Below, piece by piece: positions 1 to 10,365 of a stretch of DNA of 64,000 nucleotides. The notes below the pieces were generated by a model. That model did not search any database and had not been told where the DNA came from. It worked only from the letters and a program-made list of their open reading frames with translations. The stretch's first letter is position 1. The number at the start of each line of letters is the position of its first letter. Made by a program: the position numbers and the translations under genes. Source of the stretch: Rhypophila decipiens (Eukaryota > Ascomycota > Sordariomycetes > Sordariales > Naviculisporaceae); assembly GCA_033297075.1 (NCBI GenBank), contig MU858213.1, forward strand, positions 1 to 64,000, read 5' to 3'.

Positions 1-640
1 ATTAACTATAACTTATTAGAATTACTTTATTCTAATTAATTAAATACTACTTCTTTCTTTAGCTTTTTTAGTTTAATTATATTATATATTATATTAAGTA
101 TTTAACTTACTTTTAACTCGCTAAAAAGCGCTTTATTAGTACTATTAGAGCTTATTACCTACTATAAACTTACTTCTATATACTCTAATTAGCTTATTAT
201 TAGTTTACTAGTTATATAAACTTACTATAGTTTTTAGAGCTAATGGTTAAAGACTTTTCTACTCTACAGTAGTATAATATATTTGGTCAATTAGGGTAGT
301 TTAATTATTTATAAAGAGTATATAGTAATTATATTTTAGTAAAATACCTTTAACGTTAGTATATAATTAATAATGTTAATAAAAGTCCTTTTTTTAAAAT
401 TTAACTATATTATTAAAATAAATATAAAAGAGTTAATAAAATAACCTTAATAATCTATTTTATTTATAGAATAATATTTATTATTATATTAAGAATAATA
501 CTCTTATTTATAAAATAACTAATAGTTAGCTACTAATAATATAGATAGATTATAAATCCTCCTATCCACAAAACGACTAATAGTCATCTACTAATAATGT
601 AGAGAGATTATATCGAATAGTAAGTTTGACCTTAAGACCC
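1..640. other. AT-rich RIP-degraded tract
   Basis: The first roughly 640 bases are overwhelmingly A and T, rich in TA steps, with stops in all frames and no usable ORF. Composition switches sharply to normal GC near base 630. This is what repeat-induced point mutation leaves behind in Pezizomycotina, so I read it as the end of an AT isochore, probably an old transposon or repeat. No recognisable element remains. Confidence 0.8.
501..612. repeat. Direct repeat pair, RIP-marked
   Basis: Two 54-bp copies lie head to tail (501-554 and 559-612, offset 58). They differ at ten sites. Eight are transitions, and in every one the left copy carries T or A where the right copy carries C or G. One is a CG in the right copy that is TA in the left. 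The other two are transversions. This is the mutation direction expected of RIP. Confidence 0.75.
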
Positions 641-693
641 CAGCCACAACCGCGCGGACATTTCGCCCCCTAGATCCCTTACATAACCTCGCC

Positions 694-1023
694 TTACAGC
701 GTCTTCCCAACCGTATCCCCAACCAAGATAATGGGCTTTTTCTTGTTAAAGTCCGTCATGTCGTTCACGATTGAATCAAGATCCCCCCCTCCAAGAGCCT
801 CTGAGAGCGATTCTTTCTTGTCCCAGATCAGGTTGGCGGCAAAAGCATAAACGGGTGGCATGCCCTCGGGATCTGGCGTGAAGTTTGTGACTGCCCAACT
901 GGTGAGTCCCGATCTGTTCCATCGTGACTGAATCATTGGCATGTGCTTGTCGATCAGATAGTCCATGTCGTAGCCGGCTTGGCTGTCGTTGGGGTAGAGA
1001 AACGTCAGGGTATCGGATGCCAT
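694..1023 (-). CDS. EthD-domain small protein
   Basis: A single-exon ORF of 109 residues with an ATG at 1023. It starts with a short beta strand ending FLYPND, then a region with the EthD-type pattern of a helix bearing HMPMIQSRW (about residues 27-35), and ends in IILVGDTVGKTL. The length and the HMP motif fit the dimeric alpha/beta-barrel EthD family (ferredoxin-like fold), whose fungal members are mostly of unknown substrate; some work in polyketide or ring-compound chemistry. No signal peptide or membrane segment. It sits directly beside the AT-rich tract and no pathway partner is adjacent. Family assignment is from sequence pattern; the reaction is not known. Confidence 0.75.
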   Translation of the reverse strand: MASDTLTFLYPNDSQAGYDMDYLIDKHMPMIQSRWNRSGLTSWAVTNFTPDPEGMPPVYAFAANLIWDKKESLSEALGGGDLDSIVNDMTDFNKKKPIILVGDTVGKTL

Positions 1024-1858
1024 TTCGGGGGGCTGTGACTTTGTGGTAGAGATATTATTGTATAAGGAGGAGATTGACGGTGTTTTATTGATGGAGAAGC
1101 TTGTTAGTTGTGTATAACTTGCTCTTTGTGTGTTTATTTTAGAGGTGAATCTAGCAATGTTATAAACGCCTTTGCTGGAGTGGGGAGGTTAGACTATAAA
1201 AACGTCAGGGTGACGTGACGGCACGGCCTCAATGACGAGTAGTATGAGACTTGCCTGTGCGGAAACAGATAGCATGGTGACCGCATCATGATATTAATGA
1301 ACGGCAGTGTAATCACAAGGTACCTTAGTTTATGACTACTAGTCCGAGGTTGACAAAAGTTGACCCGGACCTGCTAGCAGGGGGGACTTTCTACTGCATC
1401 TTATTTGACCCCGGAACTAGTGCGGGCACAATAAGAGGTAAACATGACCAGTGTGTTTGAGGTTGATTTGTTGATGTGCGCTGCAGACGATAATACTATT
1501 CTCCCAGAAATTACATGTAGGCTGGGCAAGTACATAGAATGGGCGACTAATGGGGATACAAGACACGCCTTGATAGGCCACAAGAGACCATGAATTCCAT
1601 GTTTGGGATTCGACAAGACCTCTCCTCTTCCTGCACGGTTACTGTGTATGGCTTCAAGGCGTATGTACGGTGACCTCGAGAGGATCCTAGTACGACGTGC
1701 TTTGAGACTATCTACTAATATTACAGATTACCTGACCTTCTTGTTGTCATACATATAGAGTGCCCATGGTCGTTCGCGCATCGACCGTCGCCAGTTACTA
1801 TATGAAGAGTGAACGCTGGCGTCCCATTCCCAAGACCCGACAGTCGACGCATCAAACA
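1024..1858. other. Intergenic, no gene seen
   Basis: About 830 bases between the EthD-like gene start and the 3' end of the rhodopsin-like gene. It should hold the promoter of the EthD-like gene. Short open frames here have no splice or family support. Confidence 0.6.
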
Positions 1859-3274
1859 TCAATACCCTGGAAACAAATCACCATTCTTCTCACTTCTTGC
1901 GGCCTCCCGTGGAGTTTCGATCGCCAGGGTCTCAAAGGTCCGCTGCACCATGATCTCCATTTTTCCCGTGGTTGCGCCTGTCGCGCGCTCCCCTCCCGGA
2001 CTCATCCTGCCCAGCCTGATATCGTCGGTGAGACGGCAACCAAGACCAGCATCAGCATCGTCTAACAGATCTGGTACGGTCACCGTCACCAAGATTTTGT
2101 TTAGGTTGGCCTGGCTAGCAGACGACTCAATGTCGCTGTTATCGGGATTCGGCTTCGTAGGCTTAAAGTGATCATGCCAGTCCTGGTGCCGCTGGTAGTT
2201 GTCGTGGCGGTCTTGGTTGCCGCTTGGGCCCGAGATGTCGAGTCTGGAAGTGCGTAGAAACCGTGGGAGGTATCTGGCAAAGAAGGCCTTGAGGGCAGGT
2301 ACAGAAGCACAGATCATGCTGACGTTGATCTCGAGGCAGGACCAGAGTGTAATGTCTCCCGATTTGACTGCACGGAGAAGTTAGCGACAGATTCGATAGG
2401 AGCCTCTCCAGACCGGTGCATACTATTCTGCTCATCCATGGCCACTTTGAAGTGAACAAGCCAAATTGAATGGAGTCGGATACCGGCGATTATACAGGTG
2501 CTACGACCAAGCACCATCTATTGTCAGTATTCTACCCTCTCAAGCGTGTCGCATCGACCAAAGGGAACGTTGCTTACAATGCTCCACAGGCAAACACCCC
2601 GATTAGGATGGCCTTGACTCGTCTGTTGACATTGAGCTTTCGCAGAAATGGAATGGGAAAGATCAAGAGGATCGTGTCGTTGAATGTATTAAAGGCAGCC
2701 TGTATGAAATGCAGCAGAAACTGGTCGATGCAAGTGCCCTCGTCCGCCTGATCCCAGTACCTTCTGACAGGTACACACATCAAAATACTCATCGAGACGC
2801 ACTGTAGCCCATATGCGATGAAGTATACGAGTATGAGCCGCAGTAGCCTCTTGGCCCATTGCGTCTGGAAAATGCGTCTGTATTGGAAGAGGATGGAGAA
2901 CTTGATCGTCATCTGGGTGACGTTGTACGAGATGATGGTAGCGAAGAGGGACTGCAGAAACCTTGGCGGGTCCGTCGGATAGCCAGGAGAACCCAGTCCA
3001 TACTTCATCTCTATACCAGCTGTTCAGTATCCACCAAAGAAAGGCCTCTCGGACAAATGCTAGACTCACGCTCAATGGAGGCTGTAAGGTAGCTCAGGCT
3101 GCCAAGGAAGGCTACAACGATCAGGAAATCATCGACTCCGAGGTTCTTCACCAGGACAGCCCGTGTGTATATTCTTGTCGAGATGGTCAGAAAGGCAAGT
3201 ATGCTGAACGTGAAGCCCGTGGCGATGATGGAATGGTTCGCCTCGACGATGGGGATATTACCAATGTACCACAT
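1859..3274 (-). CDS. Rhodopsin-like seven-TM membrane protein
   Basis: Four exons join in phase: 3274-3070, 3010-2578, 2500-2424 and 2367-1859, giving about 407 residues. Donors are GTGAGT, GTAAGC and GTATGC. The protein opens with a helix after IVEANHS and then shows the family landmarks: R.YTR followed by GVDDFLI, the GLG loop start, RRIF, a C..C.PVRRYWD loop, and NTFNDTILLIFPIPFLRKL before GVFACG. The last helix follows SGDITLWSCLEINV and ends at RYLPRFL. This is the fungal integral membrane family often annotated as rhodopsin domain / SAT4-like; it is abundant in Pezizomycotina, and some relatives (PTH11 type) act as cell-surface sensors. After the last helix is a polar, disordered tail of about 130 residues. 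Ligand unknown. Confidence 0.85.
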
Positions 3275-4309
3275 GACGATGGCAATAGGGGGTTCCAGTT
3301 ATTGCTGCCGATAAGTGAAGGTGAAGTTATCAAAAACGAAAAAGGAACTCGCAAGAGCAATGTACGGGAAGGCTCGGCCCGCCGGGCAACATAAACCAGG
3401 ATTTATTTTCTCTGGATGGCAAGGGGGAAGGAATTTAATCGCCATTGCAAGACTGCTTCGATCAGGGGTATCAAGAGGTCTTATAGGTCCAGCAGGCCAG
3501 GCAAGAACCGAGGATGGCTGCTTCCCTCGAACGATTTGGAATATTTTGCTAGAATGCAGATGAAGAATCGATTTTGGAACTGACAAAACTTCAGATGCAT
3601 AATATAATGCTTCGAGATACGAATCTGTGGCGAATCAGGTAAAACTGAATCCGTTTGGAGGAGGGTTGGCTCGAAACATTTGTCGACCGGCCACTCTTAA
3701 TTCCATCTCGGCTGCATCACGCATTCTTTCCTTTGGGGGCGCTGTATTGATTGATGGGCCTGGATCAGCAAAAGAGTGCTCAAGGTGGCGGGCGGCACAG
3801 TCAACCTGCTCGCTGCTTTGCCTCTTCTGGTTATCTCAAAACCAGGAAATTTTGAGAAGATGGTGTTGTGCCGCAGCTTCTTCAAATCCCAGCACGACAA
3901 GCAGGGACCATGCATCTGGTTACCAGTCAGTCAGGAACATATTATGACTTTGCAGGAGGTCACTTTGCGGGAGCTTCGTCTTTGTTGATTCTTGAGCTTT
4001 GCCACCACTTCCTTAAACAGGTATCACATTACTAACACCCAAGCCGTAGTTCACCGAACTTGATATAACTTGTGTTCTCATGCTCATTACCTGGTACACA
4101 GAGGAGTAGAACAGGTATAAACCCAAGCAGTACCTCAAACGAACCCAATAGAGTTAAAGACAACCCAGTGACTGATGTGGAATGCCCAATGAAATGCAAA
4201 ACTGCAGGCTTGATGTTGCTACACACCTCATCTATGCTACACAACCGATGCCATCCAGCGGCCGATTCCACACTGGCCAACCCCAACCCAACTCGTCTCA
4301 ATAATTATT
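3275..4309. other. Intergenic, no gene seen
   Basis: About 1 kb separating two minus-strand genes. It probably includes the promoter of the rhodopsin-like gene. Short open frames on both strands show no recognisable domain or splice structure. Confidence 0.6.
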
Positions 4310-5617
4310 CTAAAGGGAAATAGATCGGGTCCGGCGCTGTCTCCAGGCATAGCTGATTCCCAACTGGGGTTGTTGCGCAGAGCACACACTCTTCTTGCGC
4401 GAAGATGATATGAACTTGGTGTCCATAGCCCGAACCTTAGCTTCCCCTATGGATACGTTCCGCACCATATCAGAGCACCGGGAGCGCTCAGTAGAGGTCG
4501 AAACTCCGGCGTCTGAAACCGCGCCCGAGCGACAGTCCGGTAGTGAATAAAGCAAAGGTTGACTATTTTCAGGCTGTGCAAAGCCACTGCTTCGTTTCGA
4601 GCTGTCCTTCAGCTCCACAAATCCTTTGCTACGTGACTCAACCTGACCTGCCATATCCAGTTCTTTTAGGTTCGATTCGTTGAGACAGTTGTCGTTCTCA
4701 TGGCTGATGGTTTCCTCGTCGAGATGGGTTCCGAAATCTAATGAATGGCAATAAGTCAGCACGCGTAACGATGAGTGGGGCTCTTCACGGCATACTTGGC
4801 TCCCTCTGGTGCGCGGGAAGTTCCAACTCCTCGGCGATCGTAGTCTCCTTCGTTGTCCGCCTGGATCCAGGGCTTTCGGTCGAGGACATGACGCGATTAC
4901 TCAACTGACCTGGAGAGAATGCGTTTGGGATTGTTACCCGAGGTTCCTCAGGATTGCTGTCAGGATTCTCTGCTGGCGAGCTCGAATCTCCTTCGAAGCA
5001 CTCGGATGGGGTCGGAGACGAGAAATCAGAAAGCGGCCGATCCGAGACACTGGGTAGTGAACTTCCTGGTCGGGAAGAGGGCAGACGCTGACGGGCTGTG
5101 TATACGTTGGGATCAATTGTTGCTGTGTCCGGATCTTGTTCGCGAAGGTCGGCTTGTGCAGCCAGCCAGTCATGAATGGAGCGGGCCTGTACAGCCTCGT
5201 CCGCCCATTCCCGTTCTAACTCCTCTGGGGAGTAGCTTGAGCAATCGTCGGGAACCTTCTCATTTGCGTTGCGCCAATACTCTACAACGGAGCGCGTCGT
5301 TAGAGCAACACCGAGGACAGACAGGTGGGACAAAGACACGGGCAATACAACATACCCGAGCAGTCAACCGACACAGATGTCTCAGACTTGGTAGAATTGC
5401 AGTTTTGGATACCGCTATCACCCTCTTCTTCAGCGAATTGAACACGCTGGTAGGGCCAGCGCATGTCAACGCCTGCCCAGGTATCGGCTGGGCAGTAATC
5501 ACAATTGACCCGATCAATAATCTCTTCCAAAGACATCCCCTCTGGAAACCTCGACGCCTCGCTTTCAACTGGTGGGGATTCCTGAGAAGCGAATGTGCAT
5601 CCCGTTATTTCTGTCAT
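4310..5617 (-). CDS. Unknown disordered protein
   Basis: Three exons in phase (5617-5356, 5281-4796, 4737-4310; donors GTATGT and GTATGC, acceptors TAG) give about 391 residues. I start at the ATG at 5617 because the longer frame upstream begins with TTG. The N-terminal third is the most ordered part: it carries MSLEEIIDRVNCDYCPADTW and a helix around SPEELEREWADEAVQARSIHDWL. The rest is rich in Ser, Pro, Glu and Arg and looks disordered. A CxxC pair (NCDYC) is the only possible metal or disulfide feature. I recognise no family, signal peptide or membrane segment. The clean splicing supports a real gene; the function is unknown. Confidence 0.65.
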
Positions 5618-6212
5618 TTTTGATAGATTCGACCGAGGAAGTTGTGGAGAGAAATCTGGCAAGGTCGTCGACTATTGCTGTCCAACTTCACTGTCGCGAG
5701 AAGTGAGAGAAGATTGGGATGTCGTTTAGCACAAAGCGGAAAAGGATGGAATGGTGGTTGCTTGATGACGAGTTGGGAAAAAAAAAGCAACAGTGGCGTT
5801 ACGTCGGAAAGCAGGAGAGCGCAGCAACTGAGTCACATGGAATTTTAAATCTCGCCGGCACCGACCACTTGGAGATAGGACTAGACAACACGTGCAGAGA
5901 TTGCATTCGCGGATAGGAAGACGTGATCTCCCAAATAAAACTCGAAGGCGGGATGAAGGGGATGTATCAGACAGCTGCTACGAATAGGGGTACGTTGCTA
6001 ATGCTCTGACTGGTCTTGTCCTGTAACCCGCTCGCTGACAAGGAGGAAGTGGAGGGTGCGGGGCCGGTTTCAGCTTACACCAGTACTGCATTGTACATGT
6101 ACTGGGTACAGTGTATTGCAGGCCTTTACAGCTTGTCTGTATCTAGCGTATTAGTTGATTGGTCGCCTTGCAATATCAGCTCAATCTTGCCGCCGTCCAG
6201 CCGTTAATCTCT
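5618..6212. other. Intergenic, no gene seen
   Basis: About 600 bases upstream of the preceding minus-strand gene and therefore likely its promoter. It ends where the first minisatellite array begins. Confidence 0.6.
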
Positions 6213-6298
6213 GCATTTATTCAAGCCAGTTATGGCATTTATTCGAGCTTGTCAAGGTATTTATTCGAGCTAGTTAAGGCATTTATTCGAACTAGGTA
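6213..6298. repeat. 22-bp minisatellite, left array
   Basis: Four tandem units of 22 bp (6213, 6235, 6257, 6279). Each opens with GCATTTATTC or GTATTTATTC, continues with a variable [GA]A[GA]C.[AT]G segment, and closes with a variant of TTAAG or TCAAG. Units differ from one another at several positions. The same repeat returns at 7968-8140. Confidence 0.9.
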
Positions 6299-6575
6299 TT
6301 TGCCTTTATATTGACCTTAGGGTACTAGATTGAAGACCAAGATGGTGGTTTTAGCTAGGCATACGGTGGTTATAGCGGCGGCGAATCCTATCTATATCAG
6401 CTACAATAACCCGAGCTGGTGACGAGGTCACTTACCGCTATCTGAACAACATCAGACTTTAAAGAGATAACTGGAATAATGGCTGTAGTACGGGTGCCCC
6501 CTGGGCTGCCTAGCTTAGCTTCTATACAGCCCCTTACTCAGCCAACAACGACTATAGTCTAGAGGCTCTCGCAGA

Positions 6576-7966
6576 ATGGCGCCCTACGACCAAGAGCTTA
6601 TTTGGGCTAATACGGCTTTCCAGGAGATATTCAACAACGGTCTATATACGAGCTTACTAATGAGCGACTTCATGATCAGATTCTTGAAAATCAAATACGA
6701 GGACTGGCTATTGGACCCACTGCTTCCCCTCGACAAAGACGACTACTAGGACTACCAAGCATCCGGGTCCCGGAGCCTAGATGGGTTCAAGAGGACCAAG
6801 TCCCACCTTGATAAGTTCCCCGACAGCGTCTTTAACGACATCGTATCTCATGGAACTGGCCGCTGCACACCATTCACGATTCAAACAATCAATAGGCTGA
6901 ACCGCGAGCATCCTGGCTCGTATAACTTCCATATATACCGACTTGGCAACCACCACCTCGCACGATGCTCTAGGACGGGTATTGTCATTGACTCCTCGAG
7001 CAAGTCGGGAGCGTTTATTCTAAACCCGGGTCAGGAGTTGTGTGTCGCCTCCGAGGATCACGCCTACAAGAACTACTGGTGTTTTGATGGGCCGAACGAG
7101 ACATCCCGTTTTACAAAGCGCCACAAGTCGAATTCGAGGCTAAACCAGGTCAGTCTTACACCAACGCCTACCGTATCTACTGGGAAAGGAGAAAAATAGT
7201 CTAGAGCCAAGGTAGACTTAGCTACTAGCCGAAGGAGGTGCACCGGAAAGGTGGACCTGCTCGGTTCCTCACCCGCAAATTCTTGTGGCTACTGGGCCTA
7301 CCTGGCTCTAGACCATTTTTCTCCTTTCCCAGTACATACAGTACCATATTTCTACCCCTTACTAAGCCTATCAAAACAGAGCCATGCGGCCCCAGTTCCT
7401 GTTTCCTGGCGCGATGCAATCCACTACTGCTTAGTCGATATGCTCTGCTCGTCTCAGCTAGTCATCTTCTTCCGGTATATACTACGCTTATACCCTACTT
7501 TTATCTCTCTATTGACTCCTAGGATATAGACTAATCTATGGTTATTAACTATCTTATCAGATCTTGTCGTAATGCCCGACCGCCCAACCCTAAATACCAC
7601 GGTCTTATTAGATTCGTTATACAACCCGGGAAAAGCCTCGAGATCCAGCCTGGCACTTGGAAAAAGGGCGAGACCAAAGACAAAATTGTGTTTTCACTCC
7701 ACACAGTCAAGGGCAGCCAAGACACCAACAGCAGATGTCGCGAGTATCTAAAGAACTTTATAAAGGCCGGGAACGGCGCAGGCGTTCAGTATCATACACA
7801 GTACGACAAGGTCAAGCCAGTTGTCGACAAAATCTGGGCGGCTGCTATCCAGCTCTACGGATATCCCGTTCCAACACGGAGGCGACCCCTCAATAAAACT
7901 ACTGCCCATTCCGCTACCGTTCGTTCCCAGTACTTGCCGGCTATCCGAGATCGGAAGTCTAGTTAA
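6576..7966 (+). pseudogene. Three-exon gene broken by one TAG
   Basis: Reading from the ATG at 6576, one frame stays open to 7148 except for a single TAG at 6747-6749. Splicing at CAG|GTCAGT (7149) to AATAG (7199), then CG|GTATAT (7475) to ATCAG (7560), keeps phase and continues to TAA at 7964. The product would be about 417 residues with the stop at codon 58. The middle section has readable motifs such as FHIYRLGNHHLARCS and IVIDSSSKSGAFIL; the last exon has KYHGLIRFVIQPGK. I do not recognise the family with confidence, though the pattern resembles uncharacterised fungal secreted or surface proteins. A further 5' exon is possible, since CTCGCAG precedes the ATG. Apart from the TAG the coding pattern is well kept, so the break is recent, or is a sequence error or readthrough. 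It is bracketed by minisatellites. Confidence 0.55.
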
Positions 7967-7967
7967 G

Positions 7968-8140
7968 GCATTTATTCTGGTCCAGTCAAGGCATTTATTC
8001 GAGCTAGTTAGAGCAATTATTCTAGCCAGTTAGGGCGTTTATTCTAGTCTAGCCAAGGCATTTATTCTAGTCCCAGTCAAGACATTTATTCCAGTCTAGT
8101 CAAGGTATTTATTCTAGCTAGTTAAAGCCTTTATTCCAAT
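7968..8140. repeat. 22-24-bp minisatellite, right array
   Basis: Eight diverged units of 22-24 bp, of the same family as the left array. Each starts with a variant of GCATTTATTC followed by TAG, GAG or CAG and ends with a variant of AGTCAAG or AGTTAAG. The array begins immediately after the stop codon of the broken gene. Its leading AGTTAA contains that stop. Confidence 0.9.
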
Positions 8141-8408
8141 AAAAGTAGTGCCTGTATATAAGAAGACCAGTGCCTGTATATTAGGCGCCTTATTTTATGT
8201 GATATACCTAGGCCTGGAGCTAGTCTCGTACTGGGATAAGAATTGTTTATTTTGAGGGTTAAAGCGGCATTCTATCTCCAGTGCAAGCAAAGCAGTCTAC
8301 TAATGAAAACTCTATATTAATATACAGCATGACCGATCGAGACATCCCAACTCCTCCTTTCTAATATCATACATTAATAAATCTTCTGCAATGAAGCTTT
8401 CGACATGC
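8141..8408. other. Short intergenic
   Basis: Contains a small direct repeat (AGTGCCTGTATAT twice, around 8150-8190) and otherwise nothing recognisable. It lies 3' of the next minus-strand gene. Confidence 0.5.
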
Positions 8409-10365
8409 TTAGCGAGCCCCTCCAACCAGGGCAGAGCACTGGTCGCCCTGGGGTCCAAGGCCCTGGCAGAATCCCGCAAGTTCGGGAAGAGAAGAATCCT
8501 GGATGGATGAACAAGTCAGCATGGCCATAGTCGTTAACTTCTAGGGAGTACGAGATAACTCACAGCAAAAGTCAAGCTCCAGAGAGCCTTCTCGGTTCCG
8601 GCAATCTTGCGCTTCAAGCTGACACCGATGTTTGTGCCCAGGGTCAGACTACCCTGGATGCCGTTCTGGAAATTTCCACAGGCGGTGCAGGACAAGGCTG
8701 TCATTATGACAAAGGGTCAGTATTTTTCGACTCTTCCCGGATAAAAGGGGGCTAGGGGAGACAAACAGCTAATGCCCTTGAGTGTAGCAGTAAGAGCAGG
8801 AATATTGGCAGTCATCTCGGCAGCGAATCCGGTTTCTGTGTCACATCCATTGGTGTTAGCAGATCATTTTCCCCGAAGATAGATCTCAAGGCCAACATAC
8901 CAACAGCGCTGACTTCCAGCCCAATAGCGGCTCTCAAGAAGGTACTAGCCTTGGCCTCGATAAACACATCAGCAGTAAAAGGCTCTGCCTCGAACTGAGC
9001 CTCCCATCCGCTGGAGCTCATGCCGCCTTCGTTCAAAAAGTCCCATCGCGATGTTGACGCGGGAATCTTCATGGTTCCTCCGAATCCCATGGCAATACCA
9101 GCGCTGATGGCACCAATCTCGGCTCCCATGCTGACAGTCACTGCGGGCCCGATTGTCAACAGTCCCGGGATAGCAATGCCAGCAGGACTGAACTTGAAGA
9201 TGGGGACCACCTTGGACGCCAAAGTATCTGTCAGGTCGCCCTTGAGTGTCAATCCAAGCACTGCCTTGGCTTCGATTCCCTCAGTCGAGACCTCCACAAA
9301 TGCCTCCTCCAGTTTGAGCAGCTTGGCCTTGAAGCGGCCCTTGACGGCAAAGTTGCCCTTGGAAGAGCATTCCTTGCAGATGGCCGTAACCGACAGACGG
9401 TCGACAGCAAACGTCAGACTCTTGGCGTTAAAGTCATTGTCAAAGGGAATGTTGAAGTCGGGTGAGACCTCGGGGGAGGTGACGGCGTCCACGGCATCAG
9501 TCACGCCGTCCTTGACAGTGTCGACGGCATCGGTTACGCCATCCTTGACGGTGTCTACCGCACCGTTGATGCCATCCTTGATATCATCAAAAAGACCCCT
9601 GGGACGGCCGCTCCTGGAACGAAGGACCTGGTGTTTGTTGGCAGGCGGCAGGTCATAGATCTTGCCGATGGTGAGGTCGTAGGTATGGGCTGCCTTCTTC
9701 CAGGTGGTGGGTTCGACGTTCAGGATCGCCATCTCGGCGTCATCGTTGTAGACCAGGTCGGTGACGGTGTAAAGCACGCGGCGGTTCTTGTTCCACCCGC
9801 AGGCTCCAGCGCCCATGACGAGGGTGAAGCGGTTGTCTTCTTCTTGGTTGACCCATTTCCAGATGTCCTTGGCGTCGTTGAGGTCGGCTTCATGGGCGAA
9901 GCGAAGCTGAAGTGTATTGGTATTGCTGACTGGGACCGTGCTATTGGATGTGGTGCCGTTGGTATAGTAGTATGGGGCATTGTAGGCTGGGGCGGGGGCG
10001 GCGTTCTGAGGAGGGCATTGAATCTCTCGCACCATGTCGTCGATGGCCTCAAGGTTGACAATGTTCTCGTGCCGGCCCGGCATCTCGAACTTGAACTCGG
10101 CGATGGTGCCATCGGAGGAGGTCCAGTAGAAGGTCTCTTGGGGTTTGAGCGAGAGGGCGGTTCGGCGGTCTCGCTTGGTGTTGCCCGACCGGTAGTTGGG
10201 GACGGGCGTCATGATAATCGGCTCCGAAGCAGGTACTGTGTCATCAGGGCCCCGATTCTGCATAGGCATCCGGGCAGAGATTAGATCTTGGGCAACACCA
10301 GCGCTGGCCACTTGGAGCATGGCCTGTAGGACGACTGCCGCCCACATGGTCTGGGAGCGAGCCAT
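8409..10365 (-). CDS. Large secreted protein, DUF7223-like
   Basis: Four exons in phase (10365-8901, 8835-8767, 8697-8564, 8498-8409) give about 585 residues. I start at the ATG at 10365 because it gives a clean signal peptide (MARSQTMWAAVVLQAMLQVASA); the longer frame has no such leader. The N-terminal half has YYYTNGTT N-glycosylation sites and a single globular-looking block. Around residues 275-315 there are three near-identical DGVTDAVDTVK segments predicted to form an amphipathic helix. The C-terminal half starts at LTFAVDRLSVTAICKEC and continues with alternating beta pattern and IPGLLTIGPAVTVSMGAEI, which resembles the fungal domain of unknown function DUF7223. Secreted or wall-associated; function unknown. 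Domain name is a recognition, not a search. Confidence 0.75.

Noticed and set aside
5618..5662. Longer start for the 4.3-5.6 kb gene
   Set aside because: The extra residues begin at TTG, not ATG; the same applies to the upstream extensions at 38.56, 38.11 and 20.24 kb.
9020..10284. Long plus-strand open frames opposite the DUF7223-like gene
   Set aside because: They are antisense shadows of a well-supported, spliced, leader-bearing gene with GC-rich third positions.
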